DNA of 64,000 bases from Astrothelium macrocarpum (Eukaryota; Ascomycota; Dothideomycetes; Trypetheliales; Trypetheliaceae): contig JAGEMR010000068.1 of the NCBI GenBank assembly GCA_021030915.1, forward strand, positions 62,001 to 126,000, written 5' to 3'. Under the pieces are notes generated by a model. The model did no database searches and had not been told where the DNA came from. It saw only the letters and a program-made list of their open reading frames with translations. The position numbers and the translations under genes were made by a program. Shown in pieces: positions 23,311 through 33,612 of the stretch (its first letter is position 1; every line of letters begins with the position of its first letter).

Positions 23311-23966
23311 ATTTTATAAACAGGAAAAATTGTATTATAAGGGACCAAATCAATCTTTTCTTCCAAAATATTCTTGATCATTTAGAAGAATCGTCGACGA
23401 TTTCCGAAATATTATCATTAAGGAAATTCAATGAAAAATCCAAAAATGATATATCAAGATCCGGAATTTCGAAAATCTCATCCGTCATATTCTATTATAT
23501 AAGATTTGTTATTTTATCAGTATGAATTTCTTCTATATTCTGCATTTCCTGAATAACAAGATTTTATTATTTCTGATGTAATAAATTCATCTACGAATTT
23601 AAACGAATTATCCGCGTTACAATCTTCTATTATATTTGGATACTTTTTTATATTTCATCTTATAACCGATTCATTTGAATATTGACCTTTTCAAATACCC
23701 GATCTAAAATAATCAGATCGTAAGGGATCGCCCTTTCTGTACATTCAGTATATTTTTCTGAATTCTGAATCAGATGATAAGAACGACCATTTTGGATACA
23801 ATTACAATAAGAACGCATAATAAGAGGAACAGAGGATAACTTCAACAAATATTATGCGCGACGAACGGATGAATGAAAAGAACAAGATTTGAAAATATGG
23901 GATAAGGGAACCATGATGATTTTGGGACACGTCATCATAATATATAAATATATGAGGTCACGTGCC

Positions 23967-23980
23967 AGAAGAGGGGGGGA
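23967..23980 (+). other. Polypurine tract
   Basis: AGAAGAGGGGGGGA, followed by TAG and then the 3' LTR. This is the expected position and composition of the plus-strand primer. Confidence 0.85.
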
Positions 23981-23983
23981 TAG

Positions 23984-24366
23984 TGTTATGACCACTGAAA
24001 GGGCCGTATACACATCCGCGTACCCGCCCCGACCTCTGGCTCATAAGACTCACACCATGAGCCAAGAGATCCAACCTCTGATTTATACGGTTCACACCAT
24101 GAATTAAGAGATCCAACCTCTGATTCATATGGCTCATGCCATGAGCCAAGGAGTGTTACAAAATATATAGGAACGCAACAGAACCCACCTTGACCTCGTT
24201 GTATTCAAAACCATTCTCTAAACTAGTCTTTGATAACGTCTTCAGTAGAATTTTGAATTACCAAACCATAATTACTCCTTATTAGTTCAAGTCCTTTACC
24301 GACTCACTTCAGAAGCCACCTTGATCCCAGGCAGACTTAACCCTAAGGATACCTTGGATCATAACA
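23984..24366 (+). repeat. 3' LTR of the Ty3/gypsy element
   Basis: 383 bp, starting TGTTATGACC and ending TCATAACA, a perfect short terminal inversion. It is followed by AAATA, the right target duplication. It carries the same three-unit 42-bp array (24033-24158). Confidence 0.95.
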
Positions 24367-24562
24367 AAATAAAATAAAAAGAATTTCTTTTTCAGATCAT
24401 TTATAATAATATAAATAAATTTTATAATATTTTTTAAATTAAATTTATTAATAATTTTCAAATATACGAATTATAATTATCAATTAAATTTGATTTCATT
24501 TAATTATTTAATATGATTACTGAAATAATTGAATTCGAACGTTTGGTGGTGAGAATCGATTT

Positions 24563-24610
24563 GAACGTGCACGACGTGGGACCGTGCACGAGGGGGTGGA
24601 TACTCCTAGT
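24563..24610 (-). repeat. Right outer inverted repeat of the island
   Basis: Reverse complement of 11987-12033. Read on the plus strand it ends GGGGGTGGATACTCCTAGT. It marks the end of the AT-rich island; normal composition resumes at once. Confidence 0.75.
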
Positions 24611-24807
24611 CGAGATCGCAGCTATGCCCAGTAAGGCTCTGTCGGCGGGTACCAAGCATAAATTAATGCAATTGCCAAATTCTTGTTTGGTGAAAATTTT
24701 ATCACATCAATTCATTTAATTATGTTCCACTAAGAAGATATAAGATTACGCCGATAACTTGCATTGACATAAATTCGGACTCCAAAAAAAAGTGGCTTTA
24801 TTCCCCT

Positions 24808-25740
24808 TCATTTTGTTTCGGGGCTTTCAATTTCATTTCCACTCTCAAGCTCCTGTTCTAGATCCGGTGTTGTAGACTTCACTAACGGAACAGTGATACC
24901 GACATTGTGTTCCTGCTTTCTGAACTTTGTCAAAAGCTCTCCTGGATTGCAGATATTGAACACTGCGAGTGCAATGACCATCATCGCACCATCCAGCGCA
25001 ATAAAGTACCTTTGCGTTGTGATGAGCTTGCCCTCCCATCCCTGTAGCAACTCAATCGAGCGATACACACCCCTCGCAATCATGCATCCTACAGCCAGGA
25101 ACGTTCCTCCCGTAAGCAACATCAAATACCTATCTCGAAGAATCCGAGCTCGTCCCTTCCACGCCACCCAATCCACCAACAGCGAAAACACATACGTCGA
25201 CACCAGCTGAAACACGATACCCGCCACCATCGTCGTCGTCCCCGGCTGCGTCGACCGGCCATCTTGGAACGCAGCCGCAGCCAAGCCGCCACCAGTCGCC
25301 TGCAACGTGCCGCACACGACGTCGATGGCGAAGCAGATGCTCAGGTACGTCTTGGGCGGCACGGGGCTGGTCTCGCGGCCCAGGATGACGATCAGCACCC
25401 ACAGCACGACGTAGATGGCCGCCTGGATGAAGGCCGGCGACAGGATCAGCACGGCGAACTGGAAGGTGAAGAGCGTGGCGCCCCAGGAGCACCAGTGCGC
25501 CGCGAGCCGGCCCGCCCAGCCCATGGTCTCGCCGAGGGCGCCGCAGACGAAGAGGAAGAGGAACCAGAGACGTGCGTGGCGGAGGGCTTGGTAGAAGTGG
25601 AGGAGCAGGGAGGTGGTGAAGAGGATGGTGAAGATGACGCCGGCGGGGAGAGAGGGGAGGTAGTTGTAGCTGTTGGCTGGATAGGGAGCGTAGGGTGCGC
25701 AGCTGGAGGGTGATGGTGCGGGAGGGTTGGAGCTTGTCAT
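24808..25740 (-). CDS. RTA1-like seven-helix membrane protein
   Basis: A single-exon 310-residue frame with seven hydrophobic helices after a Pro/Ser-rich N-terminus. The family signature is visible: YNYLPSLPAGVIFTILF at the first helix, ALGETMGWAGRLAA near residue 70, and near the sixth helix the block RGVYRSIELLQGWEG, followed by the ALDGAMM of the last helix. RTA1/RTM1 family proteins sit in the plasma membrane and are linked to resistance to toxic lipophiles and to lipid movement; the exact substrate is unknown for most. The C-terminal tail is acidic (EQELESGNEIESPE). The central coding part is distinctly GC-rich compared with both ends. It begins about 200 bp beyond the transposon island and looks undamaged. 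Confidence 0.9.
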   Translation of the reverse strand: MTSSNPPAPSPSSCAPYAPYPANSYNYLPSLPAGVIFTILFTTSLLLHFYQALRHARLWFLFLFVCGALGETMGWAGRLAAHWCSWGATLFTFQFAVLILSPAFIQAAIYVVLWVLIVILGRETSPVPPKTYLSICFAIDVVCGTLQATGGGLAAAAFQDGRSTQPGTTTMVAGIVFQLVSTYVFSLLVDWVAWKGRARILRDRYLMLLTGGTFLAVGCMIARGVYRSIELLQGWEGKLITTQRYFIALDGAMMVIALAVFNICNPGELLTKFRKQEHNVGITVPLVKSTTPDLEQELESGNEIESPETK

Positions 25741-27134
25741 TTTGGTGCTGGAGTTGAAGCAACTGCTAGAACAAGAACAGCGGGGAGGAATGTGAAGTAT
25801 GAAAATGCTGTGATTTCCTTGTTTGAAATTGAAGAACGATGATTACACATAGGATTTTGTGGAGATCTTGGTTGATTGAGGATGAGAAGTGGAGTACATT
25901 GGTAATGAACATCTTCATATAGACGAAAAGGATACACCTACCGTCTCTTACGTATCTCTGGTTCGCTTTGCATACGAAACGCGAACAGCCAAGTGTTGCT
26001 CCGTCGAATACCGAATCTGGCGAACTTGGGAGACTCAAGCCGCCCCTTCTCCCGTGTCTACTGTGCAAGCCACGCGACAGAGAGGATAAATCGCATTAAA
26101 GCCACTGGTAGACACGGGACAGAGGGTTCAGTGTAGCCTATTTAGGTGTTCGCTTGGGGATCTCCCGTACCGTGCGGATGAAATGTCGAGCCGATTGTGG
26201 CTGGTGTTTGGTGTTGACGGCCCCCGTGCACGGAATGACGTCTCAAGCTAACGTCGACTCTTCCCATCGGTCGAATTTCTCGAGACAACATCACGGAAAT
26301 TAAAGCCAAGCTGTATTCCTCCCATCGTTGATACTAGTCAACCGACTAGCAATATCTGGCGCTCCTTCCTATGGGTGTGGAGTAATAACATCCAACGAAG
26401 ACTACGAAATTGTATCATGAACTGGCCCAATTTCTCCTATCAGTGTTCCACGGAGCACAATCGACAACATCAACGTCACCCACGGAGGATGAGATTGACG
26501 ACATATTAGAACTAGAAGCCTCTGTTTCATCTCCCGGTATTATGTGAATATCGATGCACTCACTCTTGTGGCCTCTTAGTGCAGCACACATTGTCGGCTA
26601 ATGTATTTTTTCCACTCTCTTCGGCTCATGTAGTTTTGTGGTTCAGATGCTTATATTAATCTAACACAGCTTTTAAGATTTGTTTCTAGGCGAGGCTCCT
26701 TTTCTTTGTGCATAATGATCGCTGTAGGCTGCATATTTCCTTTGTCGTACGTAGTACTCGTTACAGAGACATCTTCTGTTCAGCGTTGTAGTCCCTAAGC
26801 TTACCAAAGTCTTTTCATGATATAAGCTAATAGTCTCAAATGTGTGCCTTGAGGATTAGATTGTTCTAATATCTGTGTTACGCATATAGGTCTTGTTGAG
26901 CCCTTTCGATGCAAGCGTGAGCTTCGTGAGATTGGTATTCACTCCCTTCACTCGTATTCACCTTCAGTTCATCACATTAAGCTGCATGAGACCCACTTAT
27001 CGGTCTATAACTTCACTTTGCGTTCTCCTGCTTCGCTTTTCCCTCCGTCCCCTTCATTTCCCCATAACAACTCGAGCCTCCGTTCATCTTTCTAGAGACA
27101 TTGTCATATTCAAGCTTCACAGCAACGCCTAAAG
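25741..27134. other. Intergenic with a perfect 11-bp inverted repeat
   Basis: Upstream region shared by the RTA1-like gene (minus) and the small secreted protein gene (plus). CCCGTGTCTAC near 26053 and its inverse GTAGACACGGG near 26107 form a perfect 11-bp inverted pair. The stretch before 27134 is pyrimidine-rich, as in many fungal promoters. No further gene is supported. Confidence 0.45.
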
Positions 27135-27777
27135 ATGCATCTCATCTTCTTCGCCCTCTCCCTAGTGAGCTGGGCCATGGCTCTCCCTACCCTTTTAAAA
27201 CCACGTCAGGGGCTTGGAAATTGCATTCAGTCGTACGATACTTGCGTGACACAAGATTGTGGAAGCTGGGACGCAACATGCGAAGACATGTGTGTCGCGT
27301 ACATATGCCAAATCCAATTTGTAGGTAGTTGGATTTTACATCTTTCACTACTCGTCGTCGTTGCTTTGGCTGCTTCTTGACCGATAGTGGAAGTCTCTGA
27401 AGTGATGACGAAACTGTGGAAGTATTTGGAAATCCCATCCAGCACTCCAATCCTGACATCTCCCTTTCCAATATTGGCAAAGCTTGTCTTGGGATTTGAT
27501 CCATCTGACTTCTCTACAGTGCGAATTCAACTGGGAGCCTTGCGAAGAAAAGCGATCATTTACCCCAGCTAATACCACTACTACGAATCTGCCCCCAGTC
27601 GATCCTGAATCCACAAAGCCCACTGAAACCACCCGACCAGGCCGGGTCATAGATCCGCCTCCCGCAGACAAGGCCATCACAGCTAGAGAGCCCACTTCGA
27701 CTCCTCTCTGGATCGCTGACTCTCCCCCAATTGCAACAGAAATCCCTCTAGATATCAAAACTACTATTCGGGGCTAA
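27135..27777 (+). CDS. Small secreted cysteine-rich protein
   Basis: Two exons, 27135-27320 and 27520-27777, joined by a GTAGGT...CTACAG intron of 199 nt that keeps frame, give 147 residues. A signal peptide covers about residues 1-17 (MHLIFFALSLVSWAMA), followed by a possible Kex2-type site (KPR). The next 50 residues are Cys-rich: CIQSYDTC, QDCGSWDATCEDMC, YICQIQF, and across the splice CEFNWEPC. The last 80 residues are rich in Thr and Pro and may be O-glycosylated. The even cysteine spacing suggests a disulfide-bonded secreted protein or effector-like protein. I do not recognise the family. If the intron were retained, the protein would end at 27380 after 81 residues. Confidence 0.6.
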
Positions 27778-28606
27778 ATCATGAACTCGGCTCCTGCAGA
27801 TACTACGACCACGTCAGGATAGATCATAGGTGCGCTGCTTGCGCGTTGAAGGTTGCCCGAAGCCAGTGAAGGACTATTTTCCAGTATTGCTTAGGCTGAG
27901 GGTGCGAAGGTATTATTGCAGCCCAATGTGAAGGGACTGCCGATGGTCATGGCGTTTGGCTTTTCCTAATTACGATCGGAGAAGTAACATAGAATTTAAC
28001 ATCGTGGTTGGCACGGCAAAGTTAAAACATGTTAATAATCGATCCTCATCACTGCCGTAGATGGCTATCCCTTGAAATTTTCACTCACGAGTTCAACACC
28101 TGTAATAGGCTTACTTTGCCGTAGTCACCTAAGCCCTTAGATGTGCTTTCTTGCTACGATTCCCTTTTACTGACACTAGTTTTGAATACTAAAGGATTAT
28201 ACACTCACGTGAAGGAAGATGATTCCGGTGTGGCACTACCTTATGCATCTCAATCCTAATGTATTTACATGTCAGTAGTGAAGGTCACGCAACTGGCACG
28301 GCGTAGAACCTTACATGCCTATAAGTTCGGACTATTGGCATTGAGCCGCGAACAACGCTGACAACGCGACTGAGCACGAACGGTGCGAATCTACCGCGTG
28401 TAGAAATGTATAGCTTTCCATATGTCCCATTATTACTTCATGCCACTCCATGATGAACATATATATGTACAAAACTATGAAATACTCCAAACCAAGCATC
28501 TGTTATGCTGACCAAACTAGGTGTTTCTTCAGCATCGGAATATGTGCCCTTACTCGTTTCCATTCACTATCGTACAACGTCCATCTTTGTGTGGACTGAG
28601 ATGTGT
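27778..28606. other. Intergenic, nothing recognised
   Basis: Convergent region between the secreted protein gene and Pal1. No supported coding region or repeat. Confidence 0.4.
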
Positions 28607-29901
28607 TTACTCATCATGATTCTTTCTCCTCCTCAAACTTCCAATCCTTTTGATCAAACTTTCGCTCTTCCTAGCCGATGATCCACTCCGTCTGACATCA
28701 GCTTCATGCTCGAGATCTACCATCTTGCTCGAGCTCCCAACGATATCAACGGGGTCACGCGGGTCGACAGCAGAAGAGGAGCCATGAACACCTTTGGGTG
28801 TCTCGGTCAGCTCAATGGCACCGTGCTCTTCACCGAGCTCGTCAGAAATTTTGTGGTTCTTGATGGCCTGTTCAAGAGAGTAGAAGGGCTCGCCCTTGCC
28901 ACGAATGTCTTCGTCTTTGTAATCCTAGTATACGTATTAGTTGACACGCTCGGTACATGCAATTGTGAGCCAGAGGGTTTAGAACATACAACACCAGGCC
29001 ATCGCCTGTAGCCGCCGCCAGCGGGGTCATTGTCGACCATCAAATTTCCATCTTCCTTGTACTCGAAGGTGCGTCCAAAGCGGTCTGGCTCACCAGGAGC
29101 TACAACCGCAGTCCCGTCCAATGGACGGTGACCCTTGACAGCATTACTAATGTTCTCGGGCGGAGTAGCCTTCAGAGTTTCCTTGATGGAGTCGCTAACT
29201 GCAGCAAGCGGGCTACTGTCCTTGTGGGTATTGCGCGAATACAAGGCGGCATCATATGGCCCCTCGTGATGGTAGCGGCCACCGACAATGTCAAGTCGGT
29301 CAATCATATCGGCACCAGGCATGTGGCGCTTGCTCAGATGAGGAGATCGATGAGCTCGCCTGCTTTCTCGGCGAATGATGTCAAGAGGCTGGTTGGACTT
29401 ATCGCCTGGGTAGCGCTCCTTAAGCGAACTACCACGCCGTCGAGTTCCGGTTGTGTTAACATCAGAAGGTCTGCTTGGTTGGTCCAGACTGCGGCGCTCA
29501 CGTGGGCTATAGTCTGCGAATGCTTCTTCCCGAACGGAAGGGAATTTCTCACGACGAGGACTGGATGACTCTGGTGGAGAAGGATACTCTCTGTTGGTGA
29601 CATTCACGCCATCTTTCTTCTCATCGAGAGAGCGCCGAAATGGATTGGTGTCACGCCTGGGGGAAGAGTGGAAAGGGTTATTGTCATGCTTGGGAGATGC
29701 TGACTGGGGTGGAGTAGGATACTGATCCTGCTTCGGAGCAAAAGTTGATGTGTAATGTGCGTTGAGTCCCGAATCAACATGAGGCTCGGGTTCTGTAAGA
29801 GGATCGATTAGGTACTTTGTAGCCTATGTGTCAATTAGCAACTCGTCCCGAAGGTAATGGGGCAGTGTTTCCCTTACGTCCTTGGCTTCCATGGTACCCA
29901 T
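28607..29901 (-). CDS. pal1: Pal1 cell morphology protein
   Basis: Exons 29901-29878, 29823-28990 and 28924-28607 give 391 residues in frame. Conserved Pal1 blocks run in order: ATKYLIDPLTEPEP near the start, then RYPGDKSNQPLDIIRRES, HRSPHLSKRHMPG, YHHEGPYDAALYSRN, ENISNAVKGHRPLDG, DRFGRTFEYKEDGN, and after the last intron DYKDEDIRGKGEPFYSLEQA. The tail ends in basic KRIGSLRRRK. Pal1 is a membrane-associated protein that helps keep cylindrical cell shape and takes part in endocytic-site organisation in yeasts. The N-terminus is uncertain. An open frame with ATG at 30207 (MAGSKSG) could add exons through a GTAAGC donor, but it would leave only about 70 bp to the divergent USB1 gene. I prefer the start at 29901. 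Confidence 0.85.
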
Positions 29902-30278
29902 TATGTATGGTGTTGATGGTCTGAGACCAGACAAAATGAAACAGCAGTGCAGTAGTTGTGGCAGAAAACTATGTCCTGATTGGAAAATGAGTACAGAAGA
30001 ACAGAGGAAGATGAGGAATACGAGAAATATGAGGAAAGAGCAAGATGGCAGCTTACGAGTCCCATCACGTTTTCCCCGGCCGTTGTGATCCGCAATTTCC
30101 TGTGCAGATCGAACGGGTGACATCACTGCTCCACGCTGACCCACACTGACGTCTCGACGCCTGTGCCCAGCCACGGACCCTGATAATCCTGATTTGGACC
30201 CAGCCATTCCTGTTCCTGGCACCACAACATTAATCTTCCCAACCCTATTCCATCCCTTCCGCCAATCACTGGCACGTC
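29902..30278. promoter_or_regulatory. Divergent promoter of Pal1 and USB1
   Basis: The roughly 380 bp between the preferred Pal1 start and the USB1 start must serve both directions. On the Pal1 strand it contains a long pyrimidine-rich run (around 29990-30045). Part of it may be 5' exon of Pal1. Confidence 0.45.
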
Positions 30279-31554
30279 TTGCTTATCATGCAGCTTGTAG
30301 CATATCCAGACTCTGACTCGGATGACGGTGCAGAAAACGAACATCGCGAGAATAGGGGCAAGAAGCGCAAAGTCGCGACAGACCTCGATGATGCCTCTAG
30401 CAAGGATCAGCAGCGCACTTCCCTACCAACCCTATCTGACATACACTCTCGTAAGTTCTACGACATGTACACAACAGAGCCGCGCATTAGTACACAAGAC
30501 GATCCAAGTCTGCACGACGGAAGGAAACGCATTACTCCTCATGTCGTAGGAAATTGGCCTAGCCATGTTTATCTAGAGTGTAGGTCTTGTTTGCTTCCTG
30601 TTCAACCTTTATTAGAAGTGGGCCAATCTTATCTCAGAGCATTTGGATAAGATGCTGTAGTATTGGTCCTAGATCGAACTCTGTAGACTGACTGTACGAG
30701 GGGTTCCTACTCCAACTGAGTGTGACCTCATCACCTCTATTCTATCTTGTCTAGAGATGGCTAGCAATTCCCGCCCGTTGCTTGCGAAAACTTCTACGCC
30801 CCGAGATGAGACCGTTCATCCCCTCTACGTCGATAAATTAGATGATGCCGCAACTCCTCGGCGCTTGCACGTCTCGCTTTCTGCTACCCTAAATATCAAA
30901 GCTGAGGAGCGTCATGACTTCCTCGAGCAGATGGAAAAGACTGTCAAGGCGGACCCCTTTCGCATTGACTTTACAGATTTACAATGGGTGTCAAATTATG
31001 ACAGAAGTCGCTGGTTTCTCGTTCTAAAATGTCAAGAGCACCCATCCCTACAACGGCTTTTGCGTCGCACCAATTCTGTTGCTGCGAAATTTGGGCAAAA
31101 TCTCTTGTACCAACAGCAGGAGGGCAAGGACTCGATACCAAGTACGTCAAGAGTCGACCAAAACGCAAGTAAGGCTACGGAATCATCGACAGGCAAAGTA
31201 GAGGAACCTAATGTTCAAACATCATTTTGGGTTGATATGGCAAGCCGAGTCAAGCAGAAAAGGCCATCAATATCACATGATAATAGGGACAACAAAGATG
31301 GAAACGAAGCATCCAATGACCAAGAGGAGCAGATGACTAATGAGGCTCTACCATTTCACATTTCAATAGCTTGGTCCTTAAGTCGCCCGTCTCTTCCCAC
31401 CAGGTCACCCGTGAGCATTGCAGCTGTAAAATCGATAATGGATAATAAGATGGCTCAAATTCATCCGCGGTTCGACCGGGTCAAAGTCAAAGTAGGCGAT
31501 CAAGTGACCTCACTGCCACTCGGCAACCCAAATCTCCGAAACAGATACCTGTAA
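30279..31554 (+). CDS. USB1: USB1, U6 snRNA 3' phosphodiesterase
   Basis: Exons 30279-30579 and 30701-31554 give 384 residues. The 121-nt intron (GTAGGT donor, CTGAC branch, CGAG acceptor) restores a Trp codon across the junction. The N-terminus has AYPDSDSDD, then TQDDPSLHDGRKRITPHV and GNWPSHVYLEW, all typical of Usb1/Mpn1. Both catalytic HxS motifs of the 2H phosphodiesterase fold are present: LHVSLS near residue 156 and FHISIAW near 319. USB1 trims the 3' end of U6 snRNA in the nucleus and leaves a phosphorylated end that stabilises U6. An acidic, Ser-rich insertion of about 60 residues separates the two halves. The second in-frame ATG (30288) is an equally good start. Confidence 0.9.
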
Positions 31555-32044
31555 GACAATGGCAAGCGCATCTAAGGACTCCGATTCTCGAAGGACAACG
31601 ACCAGAGCTAGGCAGCCTCCCATTACGTGTCAAATCCCCGCCACCATAGAGGTATCTAGATATGATTGCTCGTAGGGAATGAAATGGGAAGAAATGTCTT
31701 GAAAAAGCGAAGCAAAAGCTATTTGCTAAGCAAGTTTCTCTCGATTCCCGAACCTACGCCTCGCGGACATGATGCAATTATGAACAAAGACAAGAAAAAA
31801 GACAGAGAAGAGATGGTCGAGACAGACGGCATTCAGAGCTTTCATGTGTGGTCCATGCAAATTTCCCTTTGCTGCTTCAGAATCTTCACCACAAGCTTGG
31901 ATGCGCGCTGATTCGACGTGTCTTGTTAAACATTCCTCTGCTCGAAACACATTCCCGCTTTAACCACGGCGGTCCACAAGTTCTTGACCTCCTTCTGACA
32001 GTCAACTTTTTCCGGGGAACGGATATGTTCAAAGCAAGGGCCGT
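31555..32044. other. Convergent intergenic region
   Basis: Lies between the 3' ends of USB1 and CKS1. No supported feature. Confidence 0.4.
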
Positions 32045-32659
32045 CTAGTGGGTCGGAGGCTGGTAGTTGATGGGTCGCCTGCATATCAGTTAGCGTTGAT
32101 CGGCAGCGTCTAATTCCCAAATAACCACAAAAAAAATCTGCAGATCCAAGTGGGAGATTGCATATGCTAGATCGTCGCGACCGGACTGAAGAAAATGCCA
32201 GCTTACTTGAAAAGCAATATGTGTGGCTCCGGTTCGTGCACCTCATAGTGCTCCCATCCCAAACTCTGTGTAATCCCCAATCCCCGCCATTCCTCTTCCC
32301 ACAGCAGTTTCAGCGTTTGTCGAGACGCGTCAAAGTACTCTTTCGGAATGGCCTTGAGCATCTGCTTTGGAAGCTGCACATGACGGTATTCGTATTCATT
32401 GTCGGAGTATCTGTTCCGTGTACTTCCGCATTAGCGTTTTTATAGCACAACAGACATACAGTCTTGCTTTTCGTGTGTCTTCGAACATGGCAGATTGGTG
32501 AATCGCTACGCGCCCATTGACGCGAGCTATGTGGGAGAATGGGAGTAAGGCATACCGAGCGCTGTAATGAATCGCGTCCACAAACTCATCTAGCCTCTCC
32601 TTCTCCGTCTCGGTCAGAGGACGCGGCTTTTTGTTGCGGCGCGTAGCATCAACATCCAT
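32045..32659 (-). CDS. CKS1: CKS1, cyclin-dependent kinase regulatory subunit
   Basis: Exons 32659-32556, 32410-32207 and 32078-32045 give 113 residues. Introns are 145 and 128 nt with GTATGC and GTAAGC donors. The protein contains the complete CKS fold: PRPLTETEKERLDEF, IHYSARYSDNEYEYRHVQLP, MLKAIPKEYFD, LLWEEEWRGLGITQSLGWEH, and the HEPEPHILLFKRP end. Residues that form the phosphate-binding pocket (Arg of EYRHV, Trp and Arg of EEEWRGLGI) and the HEPEPH hinge are kept. CKS1 binds CDK1 and promotes processive phosphorylation of cell-cycle targets. The short last exon supplies only about 11 residues. Confidence 0.95.
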
Positions 32660-33612
32660 TGCTGCTGCTCCGATCCTGTGATGCCAGATTTAAGTCCCGA
32701 CTTCTTGTCCTCGCGCTCCCACTTTTGCCGCCAAGCAGACGGGTTTTGGCTGGAGAGTTTTGGACGACACACGTGTGATTGAATGTCTCTCTGGTAGAAG
32801 TGCCTTTAAGGTTTTCGGTTGGCAGATGGCGGGGTAGGTGGGTCCCTTGGAAAGATGGTGTTTAGGCGGCCAGCAGCAGCAGTAGAAAAATCGGAAGTGG
32901 GAGGGCGTGATGTGGCAATCTGAAGTCTTTGATCCTGAGGACGTAAGAGGTTGGTTGGAAGAAAAATCCAAATACCACTGGGAGTAGCAGAAAATGTTTC
33001 AAACATTCAGATAGAAAGTGTAAACAAGCCGAGTGGATCGAATGTTTAGAGGCGGGAAGCGGGCGGTTGTTGACATAGCAAAAGCGGTCAGGAAAATCTG
33101 CCAGGGCTCGTGCAGCGCCGTTTTTTCCCCTTCACGGAAGGTGTTCACGCTACATGACTAAGGTATCTTTGATTAAGTCATCTCTGTTTCCTGAGCTTTC
33201 GTCCATCTGTAGCGAAACACTTTCAGACGACCACTGATAATACATGAGTTTCCAGTGGAAGTAAAGTATCTCAAAACTCGTTCATTATAGCTCCTAGAAA
33301 AGCAACAAAACGGACGCATTATTTTGGACCATGTGCCCATCTTTTCCACTTAAGTCTGGATGTAATTGATCTTTGTTCGCTAATCAAAGTGTGTCTGTGC
33401 ATCTAGTGTGAAAATTGAGGCGTCATGAATCAAAGAATACAAGACAGTCCTGCTGCCTGTGCTGAGCTGTGTTCGTAACATTCATATCCAAACGTACGAC
33501 CAATACAACAGACGTGGTATAAATCTATCGAGACCAGTGAACTCCAAGTCGCTGCCATGTACAAGTCAGTTCATACAAAATGCTGTCCATCAATGCAGAC
33601 CGGTAGGGTTGT
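32660..33612. other. Intergenic, promoter of CKS1
   Basis: Short frames only; none convincing. The first part is the CKS1 upstream region. Confidence 0.4.

Larger units (their letters stand above)
17602..24366 (+). mobile_element. Full-length Ty3/gypsy chromovirus, RIP-inactivated
   Basis: A 6765-bp LTR retrotransposon with 383-bp LTRs, a 5-bp target duplication (AAATA at 17597-17601 and 24367-24371) and a polypurine tract just before the 3' LTR. Broken plus-strand frames give the order gag, protease, reverse transcriptase, integrase, chromodomain, which is the Ty3/gypsy order. Every domain contains stops, mostly Trp and Gln codons changed by C-to-T or G-to-A. No clear tRNA primer site follows the 5' LTR; it may be mutated. 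The first 130 bp after the LTR are less AT-rich than the rest, so mutation was uneven. The chromodomain places it among chromoviruses, which target heterochromatin. Confidence 0.93.
11987..24610. mobile_element. Nested, RIP-mutated transposon island
   Basis: A 12.6-kb AT-rich block bounded by a roughly 45-bp inverted repeat at each end. Inside are two Fot1/pogo copies (12238-14098 and 14673-16538) and a complete Ty3/gypsy element (17602-24366). Removing the three insertions leaves about 2 kb of very AT-rich sequence between the outer repeats, the size of a typical fungal DNA transposon. The simplest reading is an old outer element hit by three later insertions. RIP would have affected all of them. 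No transposase could be recognised in the outer remainder. Confidence 0.6.

Noticed and set aside
12100..24500. AT-rich block as a centromere
   Set aside because: The block is fully explained by RIP-mutated transposons with intact boundaries, and housekeeping-type gene density resumes at once.
25130..25762. Long second frame overlapping the RTA1-like gene
   Set aside because: It is Arg/His/Pro-rich, an out-of-frame shadow of a GC-rich coding region.
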